Positions 17,498 through 26,855 are shown, counted from the first letter of the stretch. The stretch is DNA of 64,000 nucleotides from Gemmatimonadota bacterium (GCA_016713435.1 JADJPD010000005.1:174001-238000), one strand, 5' to 3'. Notes: generated by a model not told the origin, from the sequence alone. Numbers and translations are program-made.

Positions 17498-18427
17498 TCA
17501 GAAGTTCCTGCGCAGGTCCATCCCCGCGTACAGCGAGGCCACCTGGTCGGCGTAGCCGTTGAAGGGGAGCGTGGGCCGCTTGAAGAACTCGCCGATGCGC
17601 CGCTCGCGCGCCTGGCTCCACCGGGGATGATCCACAGCCGGGTTCACGTTGGCGAAGAAGCCGTATTCGTCCGGCGCCACCTCGGCCCAGGTGGTCTTGG
17701 GCATCTGCTCCGTGAACCGGATCCGGACGAGGGACTTCCCGCCCTTGAATCCGTACTTCCAGGGCACCACGAGGCGCAGCGGCGCCCCGTTCTGGCCCAG
17801 CAGCGGCTTGCCGTAGATCCCGGTCGCCAGGATGGTCAGCGGGTGGCGGGCCTCGTCGAGCCGGAGTCCCTCGGTATAGGGCCACGGGAGGACGGGCCGG
17901 CGGACCCCAGGCATCTGCTGCGGGTCGTTGAGCGTGGTGAACTCCACGTACTTGGCGCGGCTGGTGGGCTGGACCCGGTCAATGAGATCCTTGAGCGGGA
18001 ACCCCAGCCAGGGGATCACCATGCTCCACGCTTCGACGCAGCGCATCCGGTAAATGCGCTCCTCCTGCTTGTAGGGCTTCACGAGGTCGTCGAGGTCGTA
18101 GTCGGCCGGCTTGGCCACCTCGCCGTCGATGCGGACCTTCCAGGGCCGGAGCTTGAGCGCCTTGGCGTTGGCGGCCGGCTCGTCCTTGTCGGTGCCGAAC
18201 TCGTAGTAATTGTTGTAGGTGGTGACCGTCTCGTAGGGCGTCGGCTTGTCGTCGTCCGCGTGCACCCCGGCCTCCCGGGCAATGCCGTGGGCGATGGCGC
18301 GCTGTTCGCCCGGGGTGAGCGCCAGGCCGAGGGCCCCGAGGCTCGCCAGGAAGGCGCGACGACTCTGGTACTGGCCCTCGCTGGTGATCTCCTGGCTGGG
18401 GATGTCCGCTGGACGGCGAATGAGCAT
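17498..18427 (-). CDS. msrP: Periplasmic methionine sulfoxide reductase catalytic subunit MsrP (YedY)
   Basis: The 309-residue molybdoenzyme begins with a Tat signal (QSRRAFLASLGALGLAL) and has the sulfite-oxidase fold motif RMRCVEAWSMVIPWLGFPL, whose Cys ligates the molybdenum. It reduces protein-bound methionine sulfoxide in the periplasm with electrons from MsrQ. ATG 18427 gives the expected short lead before the Tat motif; a longer ORF start at 18529 adds sequence upstream without family similarity. tRNA-Ser(GGA) lies about 115 bases upstream on the same strand. Confidence 0.95.
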   Translation of the reverse strand: MLIRRPADIPSQEITSEGQYQSRRAFLASLGALGLALTPGEQRAIAHGIAREAGVHADDDKPTPYETVTTYNNYYEFGTDKDEPAANAKALKLRPWKVRIDGEVAKPADYDLDDLVKPYKQEERIYRMRCVEAWSMVIPWLGFPLKDLIDRVQPTSRAKYVEFTTLNDPQQMPGVRRPVLPWPYTEGLRLDEARHPLTILATGIYGKPLLGQNGAPLRLVVPWKYGFKGGKSLVRIRFTEQMPKTTWAEVAPDEYGFFANVNPAVDHPRWSQARERRIGEFFKRPTLPFNGYADQVASLYAGMDLRRNF

Positions 18428-18541
18428 CGGGGTGGCTCCGGAACGGGACGAGTAAGGAATACGCCGGGGGGTGGTCCATGGTTCCCGGATGCCCGGAAAA
18501 CGGCGCGGGGGCGGCCCTGATGGGACCACCCCCGCGACAAG

Positions 18542-18630
18542 CGGACAGGGAGGGATTCGAACCCTCGAAACGGGTTGAGCCGTTTACACGCTTTCCAGGC
18601 GTGCCTCTTCAACCACTCGAGCACCTGTCC
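18542..18630 (-). tRNA. tRNA-Ser (anticodon GGA)
   Basis: The minus strand folds into a complete type II tRNA: acceptor GGACAGG/CCTGTCC with discriminator G, D-arm containing GAGTGG, anticodon stem CACGC/GCGTG around loop CTGGAAA (anticodon GGA, reading UCC/UCU), a long variable arm (TAAACGGCTCAACCCGTTTC) and T-arm GAGGGTTCGAATCCCTC. The CCA end is not encoded. The chemoreceptor gene on the same strand reads into its 5' half. Confidence 0.96.
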
Positions 18631-21133
18631 CTGGGGCCGCCGGCGGACGCAAGGTCGGCCAGCGGCGGGCCGGAAGTCTAGCGAGCCCCCTGCCCCGTCG
18701 CCAGCAGGAGGGCACTTCGGGTGGTGCGTCGTGGCCGCGGGCCGTGGCCGCGTAACGGAAGTGCGCCACGAGGCCGCCCAGTTCGCTCGCCACGCGCGCC
18801 AGTTCGCCGGCCGCCTCCTGGCTCCGCCGCGCCGCGCCGCGGGTGGCGGCGGCCGTCCCGGCCACGCCCTCGATGCTCGCGCGGATCTCCCCCGCCCCGC
18901 CGGTCGCCTCCCCGAGGCAGCGCGTCATGGTGGTGCTCGTGGCCATCTGCGCCTCGACGGCCGTGGCGATGGTCCCCTGCGCGTCGCTGATCCGCTGGAT
19001 GATGGCGCCGATTTCGCGGATGGCCGAGATGGCCTCCCCCGTGTCCGCGTGGATGGCGTCGATGGTGCCCGCGATGGTGCCGGTGGCGTCGGCGGTCTGC
19101 CGGGCCAGCGCCTTCACCTCGCTGGCCACGACCGCGAAGCCCTTGCCCGCCTCGCCGGCCCGGGCCGCCTCGATGGTGGCATTGAGGGCCAGCAGGTTCG
19201 TCTGCTCGGCGATGGTGTTGATGACCTTGAGCACCTTGCCGATCTCGCGACTGGAGCCACCGAGCTTGGCGACGGTCCGATCGGCCCCTTCGGCCGTGGT
19301 AACCCCGGTCCGGGCCACGTCGGCCGCGCGCGCGGCGCTCCGCGCGATCTCCTGGAGGGTGGCCGCCATCGCCCGGTTGGCGACGGCCACCTCGTCCATG
19401 CTCCGGGTGACCGCTCCGGCGTGCCCGGCGACCCCGGCCACCTGGGCCGCCGTGGCCTCGGCACTGCCGCTCAGCTGGTCGCCGACGGCGGCGAGTTCCC
19501 GGGACATGGCGTCCACCGCGCCGGCCGCCCGCGCAATCTCGGCGATGTCGCGCCGCAGCGTGGTGAGCAGCGTCTCGAGCCCCTCCCCCACCTGGCCCAC
19601 GGGATCACGACCCGTCACCGGGACGGTGGTGGCCAGGTCGCCCCCGGCGACGGCACGCACGGCCACCAGGATCCGATCCACACGCTCCTGCAGTTCGGCC
19701 GATGTCCGGGCCGCGTCCTCCATCCGGCGCCGCTGATCCGCCTCGCGCTCGGCCGCCGCGGCACGCTCGCGCTCGCTCTCCGCGCGGAGCTGGGCCTGGC
19801 GCTTCGCCTCGTCAGCCCGCTCCCGCGCCGTGCGCTCCTCGAGGTGGCGAGCCCGCTCGGCGACCGTCTCGCGCTCCTGGGCGGCCTGGCGTTCGGCGGC
19901 AGCCCGGGCCTCGGCGCCGAGGGCGCGGGCTTCCCCGAGCGTGCGGCGCTGGGCGGCGATGGCGGTGTTCAGGGCGGCCGCCATCCGACCCAGCTCATCC
20001 TCGCGGTCCACCGCCAGTTCCACGTCGAGGTCGCCACCGGCCACCGCCTCGAGGGCGGCCATCGTGCGGGCGAGGGGCCGCTCGAGCCCGGCCACGGTCC
20101 GCCGTACCACCCACGCGAGCAGGGCCAGCATCACGAGCGCAAAGAACACGGTCGTGGCCGCGGCGCCGGCCACGCGCGCCGTCACCATGGCGGCGGGCAC
20201 GGAGACGCCGAAGGCCCAGGCGGTCCCGGTCCGGCCGATGGTCACGGGAACGAAGGCCGTGAGGTAGCGGACCCCGCCCTCCACATGGGTCCGCACCAGC
20301 CGGTGCCCGGCGCCGCTCACCGAGTCGCGCACCAGCCGGGCGAGTGCCGAGTCAGGCAACGGCCTGCCGAGCCAGCTGGTGTCCGGGTGGGCCACCAGGT
20401 TCCCGGTGTCGTCCAGCAGCAGGGCGTGGCCCCCGGCCGGGTGCACGGCCACCAGCGCCTCCTGCACCGAGCCGAGCGCCAGGTCCACGCCGGCCACCCC
20501 GCGGAAGCGCTCCTTGTGGTCCAGCAGAGGGACCACCAGGCTCGTCATCAGCACGGTGGCGCCACCCACCTCATAGGGGTAGGGCGGCGTGACCGACTCG
20601 CGGCGGCGCTCACGCGCCAGCGCGTAATAGGCGGAGCTGTCCACGACCTCGTCGGGGATCGGCGGTTCCGAGCGCACCGCGCCGGCATCCCAGACCCAGT
20701 ACGGCACGAAGCGCCCGTCCTTGTCACTGCCCGGGGTGTTGCGGAACCCGGCGTCGCGGCCGTCGAAGGCGTTGGGTTCGTAGCTCACCCAGAGCCCGAA
20801 GGCCTCGGGCGCCGTGGTCAGGAGCCGCTCGATGAGGGCATTCATGGCGGGCCGGCTCGGCCGGCCGCCCTCGGCCATGAGCACCCCGCTGGCGGCCAGG
20901 TCCCGCGCCACGGTCATGGCGCCATCGAGCTGCCGACCCACGAACTCCCCATAGCGCGCCGCCGTGCCCTCGAGCTCGGCGCGGGCCTCCCGCCCGGCCT
21001 CCCGCCCGCCCCGCCACGCCACCACGGCCGTGAACAGCGCCAGGGCCGCGCCCGCGGCGCCGAGGACCGGCACCAGTACCTGGTTTCCGATGCGGCGGCG
21101 GATGGCCGCGCGCAGCTGCGCACCGACTTGCAC
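18584..21133 (-). CDS. Methyl-accepting chemotaxis protein with Cache sensor
   Basis: This transmembrane receptor has helix 1 near residues 18-40, a double-Cache-type periplasmic domain (FGLWVSYEPNAFDGRDAGF; VVPLLDHKERFRGVAGVDLA), helix 2 near 325-350, a HAMP domain ending GGDLDVELAVDREDELGRM, a long Arg/Glu/Ala helix, a second HAMP-like segment (GGDLATTVPVTGRDPVGQV), and a signalling tip with INTIAEQTNLLALNATIEAA. GTG 21133 is supported by AAGGAG eight bases upstream. The normal family end is near LGGLVAHFRY. After that the frame continues about 53 codons of non-coding-like sequence and stops at 18584, inside tRNA-Ser(GGA), so the last part is probably not real or a frameshift lies near 18710-18730. 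Confidence 0.88.
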   Translation of the reverse strand: MQVGAQLRAAIRRRIGNQVLVPVLGAAGAALALFTAVVAWRGGREAGREARAELEGTAARYGEFVGRQLDGAMTVARDLAASGVLMAEGGRPSRPAMNALIERLLTTAPEAFGLWVSYEPNAFDGRDAGFRNTPGSDKDGRFVPYWVWDAGAVRSEPPIPDEVVDSSAYYALARERRRESVTPPYPYEVGGATVLMTSLVVPLLDHKERFRGVAGVDLALGSVQEALVAVHPAGGHALLLDDTGNLVAHPDTSWLGRPLPDSALARLVRDSVSGAGHRLVRTHVEGGVRYLTAFVPVTIGRTGTAWAFGVSVPAAMVTARVAGAAATTVFFALVMLALLAWVVRRTVAGLERPLARTMAALEAVAGGDLDVELAVDREDELGRMAAALNTAIAAQRRTLGEARALGAEARAAAERQAAQERETVAERARHLEERTARERADEAKRQAQLRAESERERAAAAEREADQRRRMEDAARTSAELQERVDRILVAVRAVAGGDLATTVPVTGRDPVGQVGEGLETLLTTLRRDIAEIARAAGAVDAMSRELAAVGDQLSGSAEATAAQVAGVAGHAGAVTRSMDEVAVANRAMAATLQEIARSAARAADVARTGVTTAEGADRTVAKLGGSSREIGKVLKVINTIAEQTNLLALNATIEAARAGEAGKGFAVVASEVKALARQTADATGTIAGTIDAIHADTGEAISAIREIGAIIQRISDAQGTIATAVEAQMATSTTMTRCLGEATGGAGEIRASIEGVAGTAAATRGAARRSQEAAGELARVASELGGLVAHFRYAATARGHDAPPEVPSCWRRGRGLARLPARRWPTLRPPAAPGTGARVVEEARLESV

Positions 21134-21297
21134 CGTGACGGCTCCTTCCCGGGGGTGGGGCGCGCGCCCATCCGGGGCGCAGGCATCTGCCCGAGTATCG
21201 GCCGGTGGAGCGCCATGGTTGATGGCGGCGGGGGAAACGCCGCCGCCCGTCCACCGCCGGCGGGCGCGGTGAACGGGCGGTCGTCGCGCGGGTCACG

Positions 21298-22884
21298 TCA
21301 GGTCGTGAACCGGGCGGTCAGGCGCTGCAGTTCGGCGGCCAGCTTGGCCTGCTCCTCCGCCGACTGCAGGGTGCGGGTGGCGCCGTCGGCCGTGACGCGC
21401 ACCGCGTCGCCCACGCGCTGGATGTTGCTGGCGATCTCGTCGCTGCCCTTGGCGGCCTCGGCGACGTTGCGGCTCATCTCGTTGGTGGTGGCCGTCTGCT
21501 CCTCCACCGCCCCGGCGATGGCCGTCTGCAGGTTGTTGATCTGCGCGATGATCTGGCTGATCTGCCGGATCGCGTCCACCGACTGCCGGGTGTCGACCTG
21601 GATGGCCTCGATCTTCTGGCCGATCTCCTCGGTGGCGCGGGCGGTCTGCTTGGCCAGCTCCTTGACCTCGTTGGCCACCACCGCGAAGCCGCGGCCCGCC
21701 TCCCCGGCGCGGGCGGCCTCGATGGTGGCGTTGAGCGCCAGCAGGTTGGTCTGCTGCGCGATCGAGGTGATGACCTTGATCACCTTGCCGATCTGGGCGC
21801 TCGACTCCCCCAGCTTGCCCACGGTGGCGTCGGTGGCCTCGGCCACGCGCACCGCGTCGGTGGCCACGCGGGCCGCCTCGACGGCGCTCTTGGAGATCTC
21901 CCGGATGGAGGCACTCATCTCCTCCGAGCCGGTGGCCACGGTGGTGACGTTGCGCGACACCTGCTCCGACGCGGCCGCGACCACGCCGGCCTTGTTGGAG
22001 GTGTCCCGCGCGGTCTGGCCCATCTCCTGGCTCACCCGGGTCAGCTCCACGGCGGATCCGGCCAGGGTCCTGGCATTCCGGGCCACCGCGTTCATGATCT
22101 CGCGGACCTCGGTGGTGTCGATGGCGAACTTGACCACCTTGTACGGCCGGCCGCTCGCGTCCATGATCGGGTTGTACGACGCCTGGATCCACACCTCGCG
22201 CCCGCCCCGGCCGATGCGCTTGAACTCCCCCGCCTGGTACTCGCCCTTGTTGAGCGCGCTCCAGAACCGGCGGTAGTCCTCGCTCGCGGCGAAGGCCGGC
22301 TCCACGAACATCCGGTGATGGCGCCCGCGGATCTCCTCGAGCCCGTAGCCCAGCGCCCGGAGGAAGTTGTCGTTGGCAGTGAGCACCGTCCCGTCGAGCT
22401 GGAACTCGATGACGGCCATGGAGGTGCGGATGGCGGCGATCTGTCCCTCGAACTCGGCGTTGCGGAGCTTCGACTCGGTGATGTCGGTGGCGAACTTCAC
22501 CACCTTCACCACCCGGTGCTCCCGGTCGAACACCGGATTGTAGGACGCCTGAATCCAGACCTCCTTGCCCCCCTTGCCGATCCGCCGGTACTCGGCGGCC
22601 TGGAACTGGCCGCGGTTCAGGTCCTGCCAGAAGCGGCGGTACTCCTCGCTGGCGGCGTAGGCCGGGTCCACGAACATGCGGTGGTGGCGCCCCTGGATCT
22701 CCTCGAGCCGGTAGCCGAGGGCCCGGAGGAAGTTGTCGTTGGCCGTGAGGACGGTGCCGTCGAGGTTGAACTCGATGACGGCCTGCACCCGGTTGAGCGC
22801 CTCGATCTTGCCCTGCAGGTCCAGCACCTCAGCCTCCGCCAGGTGCCCACCCGCGTCCACCTCGAACCCTGCCACCGCCGCCAT
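21298..22884 (-). CDS. Cytoplasmic chemoreceptor with two near-identical PAS domains
   Basis: The 528-residue soluble receptor has no transmembrane helix. Two PAS domains with PAC segments (about 35-150 and 160-270) share the strings DGTVLTANDNFLRALGY and GRHHRMF and the end EVWIQASYNP. They are followed by a short linker and a methyl-accepting signalling domain with the hairpin tip ITSIAQQTNLLALNATIEAA. PAS domains of this type often sense redox or small ligands in the cytoplasm, but the ligand is not evident. ATG 22884 has an excellent AAGGAGG site six bases upstream. No cheA/cheW is in the window. Confidence 0.93.
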   Translation of the reverse strand: MAAVAGFEVDAGGHLAEAEVLDLQGKIEALNRVQAVIEFNLDGTVLTANDNFLRALGYRLEEIQGRHHRMFVDPAYAASEEYRRFWQDLNRGQFQAAEYRRIGKGGKEVWIQASYNPVFDREHRVVKVVKFATDITESKLRNAEFEGQIAAIRTSMAVIEFQLDGTVLTANDNFLRALGYGLEEIRGRHHRMFVEPAFAASEDYRRFWSALNKGEYQAGEFKRIGRGGREVWIQASYNPIMDASGRPYKVVKFAIDTTEVREIMNAVARNARTLAGSAVELTRVSQEMGQTARDTSNKAGVVAAASEQVSRNVTTVATGSEEMSASIREISKSAVEAARVATDAVRVAEATDATVGKLGESSAQIGKVIKVITSIAQQTNLLALNATIEAARAGEAGRGFAVVANEVKELAKQTARATEEIGQKIEAIQVDTRQSVDAIRQISQIIAQINNLQTAIAGAVEEQTATTNEMSRNVAEAAKGSDEIASNIQRVGDAVRVTADGATRTLQSAEEQAKLAAELQRLTARFTT

Positions 22885-23125
22885 GGCTGCCTCCTTGAGG
22901 GTGCTTCCGGGGTCCCGCCGTCCAATGGCGAGCCGGCTTGCCATCCGGCGGTGCCCGCCATCCCTGGGGCGGGACGACCGGGCGGGCACGACCGCCCGCT
23001 GCGACAAGCCACCGGAATGTTGTTGCAGGTATCGGCGCACGGCGCCAAGATTTGAGGCAACTGATTCCCGGGCACCCCGCCCGTGGGCCCGTCAGCTCCA
23101 TTCAGGCATTCTTCATGGAATCCAC
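22885..23125. other. Intergenic region between divergent chemoreceptor and DUF1835 genes
   Basis: These 241 bases hold the 5' leaders of two divergent genes. The only structure noticed is a GC-rich inverted repeat (GGGCGG...CCGCCC around 22981-23005). I see no gene, and no match to a c-di-GMP riboswitch core upstream of the receptor. Confidence 0.5.
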
Positions 23126-24123
23126 ATGCCGCGCTGCCTGCACGTCCTGAACGGGGATGTCGTGGCGGACCGGCTCGCGGCCACCAACCTCGGCGGCACG
23201 CGCGCGGTCTGGGCAGACCCGCTGTGTGAAGGGCCGCTGGTGCCGCTCACCCAGCCGGGCTTCCGGGAGGCGCGCGCGGGGTACCTGGCGCGGGCGGGGT
23301 TCGCCGCCCTGACCGAGACCGAGGCCCGGCTGGCGGCCTGGGATGCGGCGCTGGAGGCGGCTGCGGCGCACGACGAAGTCGTGCTCTGGTTCGAGCACGA
23401 TCTCTTCGACCAGCTGCTCCTGGTGCGTCATCTGGCCTGGTGGGCGGCCCTGCCCCCGGACCTGCCGCAGCTGTCGCTCATCTGCATCGGCGAGTTTCCG
23501 GGAATCGATCCGTTCCACGGCCTGGGCCAGCTGGCCCCCGACGACCTCCTGGGCCTGTTCCCCAACCGGGTGCCGGTGAGTCCCGAGGTCGTGGCCCAGG
23601 GCGCCCGGACCTGGCAGGCGCTGCTGGCCAGCCATCCGCTCGACCTCGAGCACGTGCGGCACCATCCCCTGCCCGGGCTCCGCTATCTCTCCGCCGCGCT
23701 GCGCCGCTACCTCGAGGAGTATCCCGCCCTCCGCACCGGCCTCAGCCGCACCGAGGCGATGATCCTCGAGGAACTGGCGCATGGCCCCCTGCACCCGGCC
23801 GCCCTCTTCCGGGCCGTGCAGCGGCGGGAGGAGGCCGTCTTCATGGGCGACCGCTCCTTCCGCCACCGGCTCGAGGGCCTGGCGCGCGGTCCCGAGCCGC
23901 TCCTGGATCTGGACCTCTCGCCGGCAGCGGCCGGACCGGCGCTCGAGGGGGCGCCGGTCCGCCGGCGGCCCGCAGCCGAGCGGGTGCTCGCCGGGCGGGA
24001 TGACTGGGTGACGCTCGCCGGAATCGACCGGTGGTTCGGCGGGGTGCACCTCGAGGGGCGCCGGGTGCGGCCTGGCGCTGGGATCCGCTCAACGGGCGTA
24101 TCGCCCATGTCACGGGGGCGTAG
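23126..24123 (+). CDS. DUF1835 domain-containing protein, with a frameshift near the 3' end
   Basis: The protein starts MPRCLHVLNGDVVADRLAAT and has WADPLCEGPLVPLT and EVVLWFEHDLFDQLLLVRHL, the DUF1835 pattern, then a helical C-terminal half ending in a winged-helix-like DDWVTLAGIDRWFGGVHLEG. In the open frame the reading then goes off-course. One base later the other frame gives WRWDPLNGRIAHVTGA and a stop at 24121, matching how these proteins end. The span (998 bases) lacks one base, most easily a C at CC 24071-24072. Function of the family is not established. Start ATG 23126 is chosen for the conserved N-terminus. Confidence 0.82.
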
Positions 24124-24189
24124 GGCATTGAACCCCCGGCGCCGAGGCGCCACCTTTCCGGTCACCCTCCTCCTACCACAAGGTTCGAC

Positions 24190-25095
24190 ATGGGCAAGCT
24201 CGTCTTCGGCGGGGTCCTGTTGCTCGTCGCTTTCTTCCTCATGCTCGCGCGGGCCGGCGCCAGCGGCGGGAAGAACTCCGGGTTGCTCCGCGCCTTCGCG
24301 CTGTTCTTCGCCACGGTTTCCCTCTTCTTCATCCTGGGGGCGCTGGTCGTTGTGGTGGAGCCGGGCCAGGTCGGCGTGAAGCACGCCTTCGGCACGGTCA
24401 GCGGGCAACCGCTGCTGCCGGGGATCCACATGGTGGCGCCCTGGTCCTCGGTGGAGCGCTACTCCACCCGTGAGGAGCAGTACCCGAACAACCAGGAGGA
24501 GCCGGAGGAGATCGCCGCGCTCTCGAGCGAGCAGATGGGGATGACGGTGGACGCGGGCCTGCGATGGCAGATCAACCCCGCCGACGCGCCGCGCATCTTC
24601 ACCGAGATCGGCACCGAGGAGCAGATCCACTCCCTGGTCCTCAACGCCATCCGCAAGGGGGTCCGCGACGGGATGGTGCGCTTCTCCATCAACGACATCA
24701 GCAAGCGGACGGAGATCGCGCAGGTCATGGGCTCGCTGGTGGATTCCACGCTGATCACCCAGCCGCGCGGGGGCGGGGAGCCGTTCCGCATCGCCACGGT
24801 GACGGCGTTCTTCCTCCGCGACCTGCAGCCGCCGGCCCAGGTGGTGGCGGCCATCAACGCCAAGATCGCACAGGAACTGCAGATCCAGACCGAGCGGCAC
24901 CGCGTCGAGGTGGCCCGCCTGCAGAGCGAGCAGCAGAAGCTCCTCAACCAGACCCTCACCGCCGAGGCGCTGACCAAGCAGTACCTCGAGGTGCTCCACG
25001 ACATGAAGGGGTCCAGCAACCTGGTGGTCCTGGTGCCCACCGAGGGCGGCATGCCCCTGCTGGACCTGGCCAAGCTCCGCCAGAACCTGCAGTAA
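24190..25095 (+). CDS. SPFH/prohibitin-family membrane protein
   Basis: The 301-residue protein has two N-terminal hydrophobic segments (VFGGVLLLVAFFLMLA; FALFFATVSLFFILGALVVV), then the SPFH domain starting VVEPGQVGVKHAFGTVSGQP and a helical region (IAQELQIQTERHRVEVARLQ) before a hydrophobic C-terminus. SPFH proteins form large membrane-anchored oligomers that organise membranes or regulate proteases such as FtsH. It follows the DUF1835 gene by 66 bases and ends in a strong terminator. Confidence 0.92.
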   Translation: MGKLVFGGVLLLVAFFLMLARAGASGGKNSGLLRAFALFFATVSLFFILGALVVVVEPGQVGVKHAFGTVSGQPLLPGIHMVAPWSSVERYSTREEQYPNNQEEPEEIAALSSEQMGMTVDAGLRWQINPADAPRIFTEIGTEEQIHSLVLNAIRKGVRDGMVRFSINDISKRTEIAQVMGSLVDSTLITQPRGGGEPFRIATVTAFFLRDLQPPAQVVAAINAKIAQELQIQTERHRVEVARLQSEQQKLLNQTLTAEALTKQYLEVLHDMKGSSNLVVLVPTEGGMPLLDLAKLRQNLQ

Positions 25096-25110
25096 CGGCC
25101 CCGAAATGCC

Positions 25111-25150
25111 ACGCGGCGGTCCCGGCTTCCCGGGACCGCCGCGTCTTTTT
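25111..25150 (+). terminator. Rho-independent terminator after the SPFH gene
   Basis: A perfect 15-bp stem (ACGCGGCGGTCCCGG at 25111-25125 with its complement at 25130-25144) and a CTTC loop are followed by CTTTTT (25145-25150). It lies 15 bases after the stop and between convergent genes. Confidence 0.93.
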
Positions 25151-25163
25151 GTCCTCCTGATGG

Positions 25164-25538
25164 TCAGCCCGGCAGGTGGTCCCGGATCACCGCGATGAGC
25201 TCGCTCGGCTTGAACGGCTTGGCGATCGTGGCCGAGGCCCCGAAGCGGTGGGCCAGCTCCAGGTAGTTGCCCGCCGGGTTCACGCCGCCCCCCGACATGG
25301 CGATCACGGGGATGGCCGGCCAGCGGCGGCGCATCTCGAGGATGGTCTCGAGGCCCTCCCGGCCCGGCATCAGGAGGTCGGTGAGCACCAGGACGATGCC
25401 GGGCGACTCGAGCCGTGCCAGGCCGCTCTCTCCGTCCTCCGCCTCCTCCACGTCGTAGCCCACCCCCGCCAGCGTGCGCGCGATGAGGCTGCGCATGTGG
25501 GTTTCGTCGTCGATGACCAGGATGCTCGGCACGGACAT
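25164..25538 (-). CDS. CheY-like single-domain response regulator
   Basis: The 124-residue receiver domain has acidic residues D10-D11, phospho-acceptor D54 (VLTDLLMPG), S82 as the Thr/Ser switch and K107 (AKPF). It has no output domain, so it probably acts by protein contact, as CheY-type proteins do. It is monocistronic by spacing: 92 bases follow the hydrolase gene. Two chemoreceptors lie nearby, but no cognate kinase does, so partners are unknown. Confidence 0.93.
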   Translation of the reverse strand: MSVPSILVIDDETHMRSLIARTLAGVGYDVEEAEDGESGLARLESPGIVLVLTDLLMPGREGLETILEMRRRWPAIPVIAMSGGGVNPAGNYLELAHRFGASATIAKPFKPSELIAVIRDHLPG

Positions 25539-25630
25539 GCCCTCTCACTTGGAGCCGGCGGGGGGGTGGGCGGCCCCCTCACAGTACATCGCGGCGGCGA
25601 TTCTGTCACCCCCGCCAGCTCCCGGTCGCG

Positions 25631-26632
25631 TCAGGCCAGCGTCACCCGGTGGGCCGCCTCACCCAGCGCGCGGAGGTCGGCCGCCCCCCAGCGGGTGCCG
25701 TCGTGCAGGCGCTCCACCAGCGCCTCCGGCAGCTGCCCCGCCCCCACCCGGGCGCCGACGATGCTGCCCGTCATGGCGGCGAGGGTGTCGGTGTCGCCCC
25801 CGACGCCGATCGCCAGGCAGGTGGCTTCCCACCACGAGTCGGGCTCCTGCAGGAAGGCGTACAGGCTCCAGCAGACGCTGCTGGTCACGAAGCTCGAGAT
25901 GCCGTGCCAGCGGTCGCGGCCCTCCGGCTCGATGCCATGCTCGTGCAGGTAGCCGGCCGCCTGGTCGGGCTCGAGGCCCACCCAGCCTTCCATTTCCCAC
26001 AGGGTGGTGGCCACACTGGCGTCGAGCGGCTCGACCAGCCGGCTCAGTTCCACCAGGACCGCCTCGGGGTCGACGCGCTCGCGCCGGGCCGCGATGGCGG
26101 CGGCGCCGGCGATGGCCAGCGCGCCCGCCCCCGAGCGGGAGTCGTGGTGGGTGACGCGCGCCTGGTCGGCGGAGACCTGCGCCAGGCGCTGGAAGTCGTG
26201 CCCGAAGAGGACGCCGAGGGGGCCGGCCCGCATGGCTGCCCCGTTGCCGGCGTACGGCGCCGGCATCCCCGCCGCGTGCCACGGCGTTCCCTCCGCAAGC
26301 GCCCGGGCCGCGGCGCGGGAGGCCGGCCCGCCCCCGACGAGCCCGCCGCCGAGCACCAGCTCCGCGAACCGCTCCGCGAAGTGGGCCGGGTCGAAGCCGC
26401 GCTGGTCCACGATGCTCTGCAGCAGCGCGTGCGCCAGCTGGGTGTCGTCGGTGACCTGCCCGAAGGGATACCTGCCCCGGCCCCGCGTGCCCGCGAGCCC
26501 GCTCTGCAGCACCTCGTCCACGTACCGGCGCGCCTCGGCCGGCGGCTGCGCCTCCACCACTGCGCCGAGCGCATCACCGAGCGCAAGGCCGAGAAGGCTG
26601 CCAAGCGTCTGGTCCAGGGTGGGCAGGGTCAT
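25631..26632 (-). CDS. ADP-ribosylglycohydrolase family protein
   Basis: The 333-residue protein has the DraG-like fold signatures: LLGLALGDALGAVVEA at the N-terminus, the metal-binding VTDDTQLAHALL, GNGAAMRAGPLG, and the C-terminal IGVGGDTDTLAAMTGSIVGA that supplies di-metal ligands. Such enzymes remove ADP-ribose from proteins or nucleic acids or act on related nucleosides; the substrate is not clear from sequence. ATG 26632 precedes the conserved core; an in-frame ATG 26650 is also possible. Neither has a ribosome site. Confidence 0.9.
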   Translation of the reverse strand: MTLPTLDQTLGSLLGLALGDALGAVVEAQPPAEARRYVDEVLQSGLAGTRGRGRYPFGQVTDDTQLAHALLQSIVDQRGFDPAHFAERFAELVLGGGLVGGGPASRAAARALAEGTPWHAAGMPAPYAGNGAAMRAGPLGVLFGHDFQRLAQVSADQARVTHHDSRSGAGALAIAGAAAIAARRERVDPEAVLVELSRLVEPLDASVATTLWEMEGWVGLEPDQAAGYLHEHGIEPEGRDRWHGISSFVTSSVCWSLYAFLQEPDSWWEATCLAIGVGGDTDTLAAMTGSIVGARVGAGQLPEALVERLHDGTRWGAADLRALGEAAHRVTLA

Positions 26633-26717
26633 GGCGGGGGCGGGGCGCATTCCCAGACTATCGCCGGAATGGAAAAAGACGTGAGGGCGGTGCCACACCG
26701 CGCCTCACGTCTCGGGA

Positions 26718-26804
26718 CGGACAGGGAGGGATTCGAACCCTCGAAACCGTTGCCGGTTTACCGGTTTTCGAGACCGGCTCCTTCAGCCACTCGGACACCT
26801 GTCC
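26718..26804 (-). tRNA. tRNA-Ser (anticodon CGA)
   Basis: A type II tRNA on the minus strand: acceptor GGACAGG/CCTGTCC with discriminator G, anticodon stem CCGGT/ACCGG around CTCGAAA (anticodon CGA, reading UCG), a long variable arm and T-arm GAGGGTTCGAATCCCTC. CCA is not encoded. The acceptor and T arms are identical to those of tRNA-Ser(GGA) at 18542, so the two probably arose by duplication. Confidence 0.96.
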
Positions 26805-26855
26805 AGCGGGCGGACAATCTACTGTGGGGAGGGTCCGTGACGGTAGGCCACGGCC

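Noticed and set aside
22885..23125. Possible c-di-GMP riboswitch before the PAS chemoreceptor
   Set aside because: GC-rich stems exist, but the conserved GEMM core and tetraloop receptor are not seen.
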